Positions 1 to 7,768 of a stretch of 46,942 nt of DNA are shown in pieces. Below the pieces are notes generated by a model. The model saw only the letters and a list, made by a program, of their open reading frames with translations, was not told the DNA's origin and searched no databases. Position numbers and translations under genes: made by a program. This stretch comes from Candidatus Limimorpha caballi (GTDB lineage Bacteria; Bacteroidota; Bacteroidia; Bacteroidales; F082), in assembly GCA_018064605.1 (NCBI GenBank), contig JAGHUX010000019.1, positions 1 through 46,942 on the forward strand, given 5' to 3'. Position 1 is the first letter of the stretch. Each line of letters starts with the position of its first letter.

Positions 1-88
1 TGTCTCGTCTGCGGATATTTCAGTGTCATCCATTTGTCAATTGCTTTTTAGTAAATCATTTATAATCAATGTGATATTTTCATCGAAC

Positions 89-271
89 TCACGTTAAATA
101 CAATGTGTTCTGTTTGGTGGCGGGATCGGCCACGTACAGGATACTGCCTGCGCATTGAGCGGCTGTGGTTGTCTTGCCGCAATATTTTGGTCCTTCCACC
201 AACACGGCACCCATTGCATCCAATTTTTCCTGCAGTAATTCATCGACAACTCGAGGACGATATTCGTTCAT
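89..271 (-). pseudogene. N-terminal remnant of a DUF4143-type AAA ATPase
   Basis: Sixty residues remain. They match the start of the intact ATPase at 15476-16756: both open M(N/D)EYRPR, then LGAVLV-type beta strand and a P-loop, here GPKYCGKTTT. The reading frame stops soon after the strand GSILYVADP, so Walker B, the lid and the C-terminal nuclease-like region are absent. The 88 bases left to the window edge do not restore the frame. A good promoter and a three-copy 23-bp repeat still stand in front of it. I see a broken gene; that it descends from a full-length copy is inference from the paralogue. Confidence 0.8.
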
Positions 272-296
272 GTTTTTTGCACGTTTTTAACGACTG

Positions 297-304
297 CAAA
301 GATA
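297..304 (-). promoter_or_regulatory. Bacteroidales -7 element (TATCTTTG) for the ATPase remnant
   Basis: CAAAGATA on the plus strand reads TATCTTTG on the minus strand, matching the Bacteroidetes consensus TAnnTTTG. It lies 26 bases before the start codon of the ATPase remnant. Confidence 0.6.
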
Positions 305-351
305 CAATATTATTTTTTATAAATGCAAGAAAATCAGTAAAATAATTTTTT

Positions 352-420
352 CATTTGGCAAGTTGGACGATTTTCATTTGGCAAGTTGGACTGTTTTTAT
401 TTGGCAAGTTGGACTGTATG
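352..420. repeat. three tandem 23-bp direct repeats upstream of an ATPase
   Basis: Three units of exactly 23 bases start at 352, 375 and 398. The shared core is ATTTGGCAAGTTGGAC, followed by a T-rich stretch. They lie 80-150 bases upstream of the ATPase remnant. A second, different 23-bp array in three copies precedes the related intact ATPase at 15476-16756. An operator-like role is possible but not shown. Confidence 0.85.
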
Positions 421-486
421 TCAGGAAGATTTTAAGTCAACTTTCGCTCCAAAAGTTTCACCGGCAGCCTGTCAATCTCGCATAAG

Positions 487-1770
487 TCACCTCGCCATGC
501 TCTCAAATTCAGCAATAGTCTCGTCAAAGCGTCGGATGACATCTTCCATCTTGTAGAATCCGTCCGCATTTCGAGTCAGACCCTCGAAATCTATCGGAAG
601 AATCACCGGCGGATTTGATGTGGAGATTTCCTGCATTTCCTGCAGTTGGTAAACGGACGCGTAAACCAGGTTGACATTCACGAATTCCGAATTATCTTTC
701 TCATATATCTGAAACACTATCTTGGAACCGATAGGGCTGGAGAACTCAACAGCATTGACTGTGCTCGGCAACTTCATGCGGAGTGCGGACGTGATGGACG
801 CGATATTGGAGTCGTGACCGCAGAAGAATGTAAACTTACGAGTGGTATCGCATATCTCCTCCTTTATCTTTTTGACGAGGGGATTGGATATGAGTATCGC
901 AGTGGCAGGAGTCGTAAATATCACCTCATCGTAAACGGTCTTAACTTTTCCGATTCGCCTCATATCATTCAAAGAGATGTCTTTCCCGAATGCCATTCCC
1001 GTCTCGTAATACTGGAGGACGACTGCATCGGCGATGCTGTTCACCAGTTTATAGTCGCCCGTCATCCCGGGTTCTTCTCCCTTTGCCAGAATGATGGACA
1101 TCTCTTTTAAAGGAAGATGCTCAAGTTGATTTTCCTCGGCGTATGGAGACTCCTTGAAACCGATGACATCCTCCATATAGCGAATCTCATCCGAGATTTT
1201 TTCTACAGCCGCCCAAATGCCTTTGTAGGGTTCGTCTGCCGTTCCCGCCACACCACCAACCTCATTCATTTCTGCGATTATGCGTCTTTCAAGGTTGTCG
1301 TTCATGACTGTGTATGCCGGATGGAAAAGGGGATCCATACCGTCATCGTCTTGTGGAAGATGATACACCTGCAAATCTTTCCCAAAGCCCACGAGGAAGT
1401 TTTCGGCAGTTCTGATAGTCCTTTGCTTTACGTTGGAATAGATAAGTGTATTGTCCGCATTGAGTGATGCGTACATGTTATGATTCTCCCGGTTGAGGTC
1501 CTCCCGGAACCATTCTCCCATTTTCTGCTCTATTCTTGCTCCCCGGGCTGTGAGATGAGCTGTTCCGACACCCCAATTCACCCAATCGTACGGTGTAACT
1601 CGGTCAAGGTCGGAGCCTGGAGCCGAAAGCGGGGAACGTATGTTATGACGTGAGAAGACGACTTCATCTCTGAGGGTGTAGCCTGTGTTGTCCGAATTGT
1701 GGTTGTCCTTCCTGCATGAGACGAACAGAAGGGCGATAATGAGAAGATAACAGAAATGATAGCGTTTCAT
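487..1770 (-). CDS. histidine-type acid phosphatase, lipoprotein
   Basis: The protein has 427 residues and starts with a lipoprotein signal (hydrophobic run, then LLFVSC at residues 14-19), so it should sit on a membrane, facing the periplasm or surface. FSRHNIRSP near residue 40 is a variant of the RHGxRxP phosphohistidine motif, and GHDSNI near residue 318 is the HD proton-donor motif. Together they place it in the clade-2 histidine acid phosphatases (phytase, glucose-1-phosphatase and MINPP relatives), which hydrolyse phosphomonoesters. The substrate cannot be read from the sequence. The canonical glycine after the catalytic His is replaced by Asn. The gene appears to be single; no clear promoter was seen upstream. 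Confidence 0.85.
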   Translation of the reverse strand: MKRYHFCYLLIIALLFVSCRKDNHNSDNTGYTLRDEVVFSRHNIRSPLSAPGSDLDRVTPYDWVNWGVGTAHLTARGARIEQKMGEWFREDLNRENHNMYASLNADNTLIYSNVKQRTIRTAENFLVGFGKDLQVYHLPQDDDGMDPLFHPAYTVMNDNLERRIIAEMNEVGGVAGTADEPYKGIWAAVEKISDEIRYMEDVIGFKESPYAEENQLEHLPLKEMSIILAKGEEPGMTGDYKLVNSIADAVVLQYYETGMAFGKDISLNDMRRIGKVKTVYDEVIFTTPATAILISNPLVKKIKEEICDTTRKFTFFCGHDSNIASITSALRMKLPSTVNAVEFSSPIGSKIVFQIYEKDNSEFVNVNLVYASVYQLQEMQEISTSNPPVILPIDFEGLTRNADGFYKMEDVIRRFDETIAEFESMAR

Positions 1771-1870
1771 TTGTGATTTTTTTGATATTTTCTGTTGATA
1801 AAATGATAAAAAGATCTTGGCGTTTTGTTATTCATAACTTTTGAGCCGTGAGCAGGGGACAGGGAACTGC

Positions 1871-1901
1871 TAAACCCTAAACCCTAAACCCTAAACCCTA
1901 T
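1871..1901. repeat. (TAAACCC)4 intergenic tandem repeat
   Basis: Four copies of the 7-base unit TAAACCC directly abut the 3' end of the next minus-strand gene. It resembles a telomere repeat by chance; in context it is one of many short-word arrays between genes in this window. Confidence 0.8.
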
Positions 1902-2983
1902 TCCTTCTTGAACGTCACGTTTTTCGGGTTGTAAAGCTTTATCATATTGTCGTTCTGGCCTGTCACCTCCACGCTCGGGCAGTCCTCGCAAGGTTCGCCC
2001 ATCTCGCCGAGAGCTTCGGCTTTGCCTTCCTCTTTGCCGGATTGGAATAAACCTATTACAGTAATAGCATCGAATAAGTTTTTTTCTATCTGTTCCGTAT
2101 TCGTAGCACTACTGATAGCAGTAACCGCATCATCAATCATAGCGTTGATTTCTGTATTCTGAATACCCTGACGAGCCACTTGAATTAGAACGAGGGCATT
2201 AATCTTGGCTAAGGCAAGAGTTTTGACAGCGTCAATTTCCTGTGCGGTTGTAGCATCATTGATGTCCTCTATTGCCTTAATGGCAATAGCAAGAATATCT
2301 TCATCGGTGACACCAACGATAGCTAATTCAATTTCGGCAATAGCATCTCCCTTCAGAGAAGCAATAGCGGCTTCGATAGCTACCAAGGCTTCGTAAGTTG
2401 CCATGCGTATTGCACTGATGGCGTCATCTTTGGCAGTTGCGACAGCAATCATATTGGCAGCCGCGTTAATAGTGTTGTCGGCAGTTGCTTGTGCATTCGC
2501 TAAAGCAGAAGCGGCATTCGCCTTCGCCTGTTTCACATCCTCAATCCCTACAAAACCCGTTGCTGCTTCGTTGATTAAATTTTTTGCCTCATCGCTCGCT
2601 GCTTTGACAGCAGCGATAGCGGTTGCGCGATAATCTACGAAATAACCGCCATACCACAATGTTGCGGAAGCCGCAGGTTTAGAACCTTCCCAATCAACAG
2701 GAAGCAGCAAGTCAGCCGGATTGCTCTGACTACCCACACCGTCGAAGGCGTTCTCGCCAATCGCCGTTACAGCATAGTCATCTTCCAAATAACTTACCGT
2801 AGCAGGAATGGTGAAGGAATGGCCTTCATAATCATTGGCAATCACTTTGACGGTTTTGGGGTCAAGAGAAGTAACCTCAAACTTCAATCTGGAAGTGGCG
2901 TCCTCGAATTGGTCTCCGACCTCTGTTGCCCATGCTCCTATGCCGAGCGTCAGGGCGATGAAAAGGAAAAATAATTTGCGCAT
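1898..2983 (-). CDS. secreted Ala-rich helical protein with BspA-type N-terminus and shared C-terminal tail
   Basis: The 361-residue product has a signal peptide (MRKLFFLFIALTLGIGAWA). Residues 21-90 resemble the start of BspA-like proteins (VGDQFED, then AVTAIGENAFDGVG, one LRR_5-type strand). From about 105 to 310 it changes to Ala/Ile-rich helices with repeated A..AI..I spacing, reminiscent of DUF1542/FIVAR-like bundles. The C-terminus (GEMGEPCEDCPSVEV, then KLYNPKNVTFKKE) is shared with the proteins encoded at 10436-11800 and 13115-15385. A surface role, perhaps adhesion, is inference; no enzymatic motif is seen. The LRR part looks truncated compared with its relatives, as if the helical module had replaced it. 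Confidence 0.75.
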   Translation of the reverse strand: MRKLFFLFIALTLGIGAWATEVGDQFEDATSRLKFEVTSLDPKTVKVIANDYEGHSFTIPATVSYLEDDYAVTAIGENAFDGVGSQSNPADLLLPVDWEGSKPAASATLWYGGYFVDYRATAIAAVKAASDEAKNLINEAATGFVGIEDVKQAKANAASALANAQATADNTINAAANMIAVATAKDDAISAIRMATYEALVAIEAAIASLKGDAIAEIELAIVGVTDEDILAIAIKAIEDINDATTAQEIDAVKTLALAKINALVLIQVARQGIQNTEINAMIDDAVTAISSATNTEQIEKNLFDAITVIGLFQSGKEEGKAEALGEMGEPCEDCPSVEVTGQNDNMIKLYNPKNVTFKKE

Positions 2984-3029
2984 GATTTATTGTCTGTTAT
3001 TATTTTTACAGGGAAAAAAAATCCGGCTG

Positions 3030-3037
3030 CAAAGATA
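3030..3037 (-). promoter_or_regulatory. TATCTTTG promoter element
   Basis: Minus-strand TATCTTTGCAG lies 46 bases before the start of the Ala-rich secreted protein gene and fits TAnnTTTG. Confidence 0.6.
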
Positions 3038-3115
3038 CTGCATTTTTCAATTATGCAGGAAAAACCAGCGAAATATTTCTGTTAGTTGTTAGCATTCTCA
3101 ACCCTAAAAACTAAG

Positions 3116-4402
3116 TTACTTCAACTCCTCCTTTAAATTAATCGAATAGACGCTCGACAGGTCGTCGTGCATGTTGAACAGCACTGTTTTTTTCACAGGG
3201 TTATACACGCATGACCAGTCTGTTAATTTGTTTATCTCATCTGCGGCGAAGCAACCATGCTGCAGGCAGCGTAACGCATCCTCTTCGTCCATCACGAGCG
3301 AATAATGTCTCATCATATTGCCCACGCGTGTCTTGCCCGAGAAGTAATACTGCCAGAAGTCTTCGCTGTGTGTCATGGCCGCCTCGAAGTTGCAATAATA
3401 GTTCTCTATGCTGTTATACTCGTATGGTATCTGAATAAGAGTGGTATGCATTGCTTTATAACGGTCTTCTGGTGTGAGAGCAATCAGCGTATCCTGACCT
3501 TGGCTGCCTTTCCAGTATTCTAAGGTGAGGCACTTGCCGTTCGCGTCGGCGACATAGAAATGGGCGTTAAGCCATTGTGCCATGGCGGTATGGTCAAGTG
3601 ACTGAAGGTAGCTGACGGCATCCTCCACCGTGGCGCAGTTGGCTAACAGGCGATTGACAATAAACAGGGTCGTGATTTGTCTTTTGCCGGTTTGCTGGTC
3701 GGGGCCGAAAGGTCTTGGCGTCATGCACTCCATCGGGTCTATAATGGAGTCGTTACCGTAGTTCTGGAAGTCCGGCAGTTGGTAAATGGCGGCGCAGAAT
3801 CCCTTCTCGTTCATGCCATCCAACGCCACTGCCGGCAGGGTGAGAACATTTTCGAGGTTGGCGAAATCAACTTCCGACCACGGGCACATCATGACGTTCT
3901 TGTACTCGCCCGGCTTGACGTCTTTGTTGAAGATGACGACCATGGGATCAGTGTCGTCGTCGAAATTACGGCAGAAGAGCAAGTCGCCCGCTTCGTTGTT
4001 GCATACAAATCCGGAACAGGAGTTCCGTTTGGGCTGGACTGCGGTAGGCGGAGTGAATAATACCAGATTATACCTGCGTCTTCTGTTTTCTTCCGCATCG
4101 TAACGAATTATACGGTTGTCACTGTCGCTTAGCAGCTGATTCCAGTCAACATCTGCCGCATAGTCCATATAGTACACGGGCATTGGTCCTGCGTGCCGGA
4201 ACGATTCCAAGGTCTCTTTTGACTTTTCGGGTTTGCAGTTCGCCAAGTTGTAATGGGCTTCTGGCACAACCTCGCCTGCGTCACGAAGGTTGATGATGTT
4301 CAATTCGTCTTTGGGACTCTCTACAACAACCGTAGAGTCTTTCTTGCAGCCCGTCAGTGTTATGGCTGCAATCGCCATTAATGCCAAATAACCTTTTTTC
4401 AT
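3116..4402 (-). CDS. choloylglycine hydrolase-like Ntn hydrolase, lipoprotein (paralogue B)
   Basis: The product has 428 residues with a lipobox (LTGC, Cys19). The core is a linear amide C-N hydrolase of the choloylglycine hydrolase / penicillin V acylase group. Cys129 starts the segment CSGFVCN; Arg145 and Asp148 (RNFD) lie 16 and 19 residues later, the same spacing as Cys2, Arg18 and Asp21 in bile salt hydrolases. DGMNEKGF near residue 218 is another family signature. In known enzymes the Cys becomes the N-terminal nucleophile after processing; here about 128 residues would have to be removed. It is the last gene of a three-gene run with an amidohydrolase and a second Ntn hydrolase. The substrate is unknown: bile acid amides, N-acyl amino acids or lactones are possible. 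Confidence 0.8.
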   Translation of the reverse strand: MKKGYLALMAIAAITLTGCKKDSTVVVESPKDELNIINLRDAGEVVPEAHYNLANCKPEKSKETLESFRHAGPMPVYYMDYAADVDWNQLLSDSDNRIIRYDAEENRRRRYNLVLFTPPTAVQPKRNSCSGFVCNNEAGDLLFCRNFDDDTDPMVVIFNKDVKPGEYKNVMMCPWSEVDFANLENVLTLPAVALDGMNEKGFCAAIYQLPDFQNYGNDSIIDPMECMTPRPFGPDQQTGKRQITTLFIVNRLLANCATVEDAVSYLQSLDHTAMAQWLNAHFYVADANGKCLTLEYWKGSQGQDTLIALTPEDRYKAMHTTLIQIPYEYNSIENYYCNFEAAMTHSEDFWQYYFSGKTRVGNMMRHYSLVMDEEDALRCLQHGCFAADEINKLTDWSCVYNPVKKTVLFNMHDDLSSVYSINLKEELK

Positions 4403-4447
4403 TTTTTGTGTTTAATATACTAATGATAGATAATCAAGAAAAATCCT

Positions 4448-6265
4448 TTATTTAGAATACACTTCTTCTCCTTCGAAGAATGTTTTGAGCACTTTGGTGT
4501 CGCGAAGCATTTGCACGTCACATGTCAGGATGTCCTGATCCAAGATGACGAAGTCGGCATATTTACCTTGCTTGATGCTGCCACGCTCTTCTTCCAAATG
4601 CAGTTGCCATGCGCCGTTGTATGTCGCGGCTTGCAGGAACTGGCAGCGGTCGATGAGTTCCGTCGGCTGCCAGACATACGAGCTCGGTTCGTATGCGCCG
4701 GTGACGGCAACATACATACAATAGAAGGGGTAATTGATGCCACAATCCGCCGGAGTGTCCGTGCATTGGCTCACCAAGATGCCATGATCAAAGAAAGACT
4801 GCATAGGATATGCTTCGTTAAAGTATGGGGCAGGAAGTATATTCGCGAAGTAATTCTCTTCTTCTGCGGTGAAACAATGCCAGTTCATATTGGAGCTGAC
4901 AGCGATATTGTGGCGCTTTATCAACGGATAATCGCTTGGGCTGACATTGCGGAGATGGCAGATGCTGTTGCGCAGTTCATCATCTCCTTCCTCGCTGTAT
5001 GCCACTACGCAGCGGTGTACGGCTCCGTCTCCCATCGCGTGTGTATGTACGGAAAGTCCCTTGGCGTTGGCTAAAGACACTAACGTTCTCATATCGTCTT
5101 CAGTCCATAGAGCGGTACCATGACCGGAGAAGATGCTGTCGATAGTGCCGAAGAGATAGTTGTCCAACAGGAACCCCGTACCCATCTCCACACATCCGTC
5201 CATGAAGAGCTTGAGGTAGTCGGGGTGCACGTGTTTGGATTGGTATCTGCGTTGGAACAATGCCGCATTTTCCACATAGCAGAAAGGGTCGTTGTTGTTG
5301 AACCACGGCTCAATCTCGTACGTGAGCGAGACGTTCAGGTGCAGATCGTCGCTGGCGTCCATTGCGGTCAACGCCTGGAACAGCGACTCGTCGTCGGCGC
5401 CGTAGTTGTTGGCAAATCCTTCGATGATATTGGTGATGCCTGCCGACAGCAGGTATCTCTGCATGTTGTCGATGCCCTGCGAGATTTGTGCTGATGTAGG
5501 GTGCATCTTGTTGTTCAGACCGGGGCCACAAAGCAGTGATGTGGCGCGTTCGGCAAATACGCCGTTCAAATCGCCGTTGTCGTCACGATACATGAACCCG
5601 CCGGCGATATGGTCGCGGATGATACTGTCGTTCTCGTCCACGATGCCGGCATTGATCATCGCGCGGGTGTTCACGAGAGTGCTGTGATGGTCGAAACCGG
5701 TAAGGAAAATAGGTATCTCGGTCGTGATCGCGTCTAAGTCCTTCCTGTGGCGTTGGTCCTTGCCGTCTTCTTTCATCATGGCGACGCTGTACCCCTCGCC
5801 ATAAACATAGTCTAAATGCCTGCCGCTTTCCCTCGCATTCTCTACGAAATCGCGCACTTGGGCGATGACTTGGTCGTAATTCTGCTGGTCAGTAAATTGG
5901 ATGGCGTTATCCTTCATCTGCTCGTTGATGTATTTCATCATATAATGAGCATGACCATCGGTGATGCCGGGGATGATGATACCATAGCCGTTGCAGTTTA
6001 TGATGCGGCTGTTGTCCGTTTTGAAAGTGTCGGCGCCGGCTGATGTGCCGACGTATTCAAACCTGCCGTCCCTGATCACCATTGCTTCCGCCATCTTGTA
6101 GTAGCCGCTGTCCGCCGGAGTCTTGTCAGGGTCTGTCTCGGCGGTGTAGATTTTTCCGTAAACGATGATGTTGTCCCACTCCTGAGGATTCTCATGGGAG
6201 TTGTTTTTCTTGCATCCTGCCAATGCAAGGGCAAAAATGCTGATAATCAAACAGATTCTTTTCAT
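4448..6265 (-). CDS. YtcJ-type amidohydrolase (Amidohydro_3), lipoprotein
   Basis: The 605-residue protein has a lipoprotein signal ending LALAGC (Cys18). It carries the metal-dependent amidohydrolase signature: PGITDGHAH near residue 100 (HxH metal ligands), HTHAMGDGAVHR near residue 408, and a late CTDTPADCG segment in place of the usual SDxP. This is the Amidohydro_3/YtcJ arrangement, which hydrolyses amide or similar C-N bonds. The start codon overlaps the stop of the upstream Ntn hydrolase (TAATG), and 45 bases separate it from the next one. Co-translation of three hydrolases at the membrane suggests stepwise breakdown of one amide-linked substrate; that is inference. Confidence 0.85.
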   Translation of the reverse strand: MKRICLIISIFALALAGCKKNNSHENPQEWDNIIVYGKIYTAETDPDKTPADSGYYKMAEAMVIRDGRFEYVGTSAGADTFKTDNSRIINCNGYGIIIPGITDGHAHYMMKYINEQMKDNAIQFTDQQNYDQVIAQVRDFVENARESGRHLDYVYGEGYSVAMMKEDGKDQRHRKDLDAITTEIPIFLTGFDHHSTLVNTRAMINAGIVDENDSIIRDHIAGGFMYRDDNGDLNGVFAERATSLLCGPGLNNKMHPTSAQISQGIDNMQRYLLSAGITNIIEGFANNYGADDESLFQALTAMDASDDLHLNVSLTYEIEPWFNNNDPFCYVENAALFQRRYQSKHVHPDYLKLFMDGCVEMGTGFLLDNYLFGTIDSIFSGHGTALWTEDDMRTLVSLANAKGLSVHTHAMGDGAVHRCVVAYSEEGDDELRNSICHLRNVSPSDYPLIKRHNIAVSSNMNWHCFTAEEENYFANILPAPYFNEAYPMQSFFDHGILVSQCTDTPADCGINYPFYCMYVAVTGAYEPSSYVWQPTELIDRCQFLQAATYNGAWQLHLEEERGSIKQGKYADFVILDQDILTCDVQMLRDTKVLKTFFEGEEVYSK

Positions 6266-7578
6266 TATTGTAAATCTTTTTTCAGGTCGATGGTGAAAGC
6301 CTCGGACATGTCGTTGTGAACATTGAAGAGTACGGTGCGCTGGTTTGCATTATATACGGCGGAGTAATTGGTCAACATTCCCGGATATTCGATGGCGTAG
6401 GTGCCTTCCTGCAGGCATTTGAGAGCTTCGAATTCGCTCATGACAGGCCTGTATGAATTCATCATGCGTCCGACGCGGGTTTTGGCACTGAATGCGTATT
6501 GCCACTCATCCTGCATATATGTCTTGGTCGCTTCCAGATTGCAATAATAATTCTCCAAACTGCAGTATTCGAAAGGAATGACATGAGATGTGTGCTCCAA
6601 TATCACTTTGCGCTCATCTGCCCGCAAGACATAGAGTGTGTCGTTCCAATACTCGAAGACGGCATAGTCGCCGGTGGCGTCGGCTATGAGCAGATGTCCG
6701 TTCATGATGTAATTAAGGTGAGTGAAGTCGAAATCATTACGCAGCATGTCTTCGGCATCATCTACCGTGGCGCAGCGTGTGAGCAGCATGTAATACATTG
6801 ACGGATAGGTAAGTTGCGGCAGCGAATAGTCGCCATTCTTGTTTTCCACGGTGATATGCGGCAGCGTGCTCGTTGAGTCGTAATCGTCAGGTTTCTGCAG
6901 CGGAGGCAGCTGCAGCACGCAATAGCACAGGCCTTTGTCGTTCATTCCGCCCAAGTCGGCGATATGCTGGGTGAGGAGATAGGAGAGATCCGTTTCTCCG
7001 TCCATCAGGCATCCGTCTATCAGATATTCCGGCGCTACTCTGATTCCGTTGTAAATGGTGCTTGACAATGACACAAAGCCATATTGGCCGGGTTTGGGAC
7101 GTTGGTAAAGTGCTATGATGCTTCCGCCTGCGCCATCCATATTGTGACAGAAAAGGGTTTCATTCTTCTCATTCTGGCATACGAAAGCGGAACAAACCAA
7201 AGGGTCATCCAAAGGAATCGGGTCGGGATGTTCATAATACAGCAAGTCCAAATAATCGGTGAAATACATTTTTTCGCCTTCCAAGGCGGCATCAGATGTG
7301 TAGCGTGCGCTACCTGTCTTGCAAAGTTCCTCCATAGGAAAATCCACCAAATAATCCATATAGAACAAGCGGTTTTTGGACACATGGGTGAGCGATTCCA
7401 AGGTCTCTTTGGACTTTGCCAACCTGTAGTTGGTAACATTCATCGGGTTGGGCGACTTTTCCGTATGGGAACGCAATTCCGTGATGACAGTTCCTTCAAT
7501 TTCATTCAAGTCATCTGACTTTCTGCAGCCTGCCAATACAACGGCAAAAATGCTGATAATTAAACAGATTCTTTTCAT
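6265..7578 (-). CDS. choloylglycine hydrolase-like Ntn hydrolase, lipoprotein (paralogue A)
   Basis: I place the start at 7578, giving MKRICLIISIFAVVLAGC (437 residues), because this is a clean lipoprotein signal and the promoter lies just upstream; a longer upstream frame would run through the promoter. The protein is a paralogue of the one at 3116-4402: both have SKETLES near the N-terminus, the CS(A/G)FVC nucleophile region and GMN(D/E)KG. Here the position of the conserved Arg (16 after the Cys) is His (CHNMD), although the Asp is kept. That change may alter activity or specificity. First gene of the three-gene operon. Confidence 0.8.
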   Translation of the reverse strand: MKRICLIISIFAVVLAGCRKSDDLNEIEGTVITELRSHTEKSPNPMNVTNYRLAKSKETLESLTHVSKNRLFYMDYLVDFPMEELCKTGSARYTSDAALEGEKMYFTDYLDLLYYEHPDPIPLDDPLVCSAFVCQNEKNETLFCHNMDGAGGSIIALYQRPKPGQYGFVSLSSTIYNGIRVAPEYLIDGCLMDGETDLSYLLTQHIADLGGMNDKGLCYCVLQLPPLQKPDDYDSTSTLPHITVENKNGDYSLPQLTYPSMYYMLLTRCATVDDAEDMLRNDFDFTHLNYIMNGHLLIADATGDYAVFEYWNDTLYVLRADERKVILEHTSHVIPFEYCSLENYYCNLEATKTYMQDEWQYAFSAKTRVGRMMNSYRPVMSEFEALKCLQEGTYAIEYPGMLTNYSAVYNANQRTVLFNVHNDMSEAFTIDLKKDLQ

Positions 7579-7612
7579 TTTTTGATAATTTTTCAAGGTT
7601 TGAATTAGGCAG

Positions 7613-7620
7613 CAAAGATA
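7613..7620 (-). promoter_or_regulatory. TATCTTTG promoter of the hydrolase operon
   Basis: Minus-strand TATCTTTGCTG lies 34 bases before the chosen start of the first Ntn hydrolase gene and supports that start. Confidence 0.65.
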
Positions 7621-7687
7621 CTGCTTTTTCCCCGCATACTTACGAAAAATCAATAAAATATTTCCGTTAGTCGTTAGTCTCTAAAAA

Positions 7688-7764
7688 CTAAAAAAACTCC
7701 ACCTTGTCAAGAAGCCAAAAGCGCCGATGCCGAACGTCAGGAGGCCGAATAGAATTGTCAGCCT
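7688..7764 (-). pseudogene. collapsed remnant of a BspA-type gene (signal peptide piece plus tail)
   Basis: Read on the minus strand, this stretch encodes LTILFGLLTFGIGAFG in one frame, very close to the signal peptides of the secreted proteins here (compare IALTLGIGAWA), and then DKVEFF and a stop in another frame, close to the shared tail KVEF. At DNA level, ATGCCGAACGTCAGG matches ATGCCGAGCGTCAGG in the signal region at 2941. I read it as start and end fragments of a lost gene brought together by deletion. It lies directly after the stop of the next ATPase. Confidence 0.4.
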
Positions 7765-7768
7765 GTAA

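Noticed and set aside
1..88. Start of another minus-strand gene (MDDTEISADET) at the left edge
   Set aside because: Only about 11 codons are inside the window and no promoter can be assigned; not enough to call.
1871..1901. Telomere-like (TAAACCC)n as sign of eukaryotic contamination
   Set aside because: Only four copies, bounded by bacterial genes with Bacteroidales promoters, and other word arrays of the same kind are nearby.
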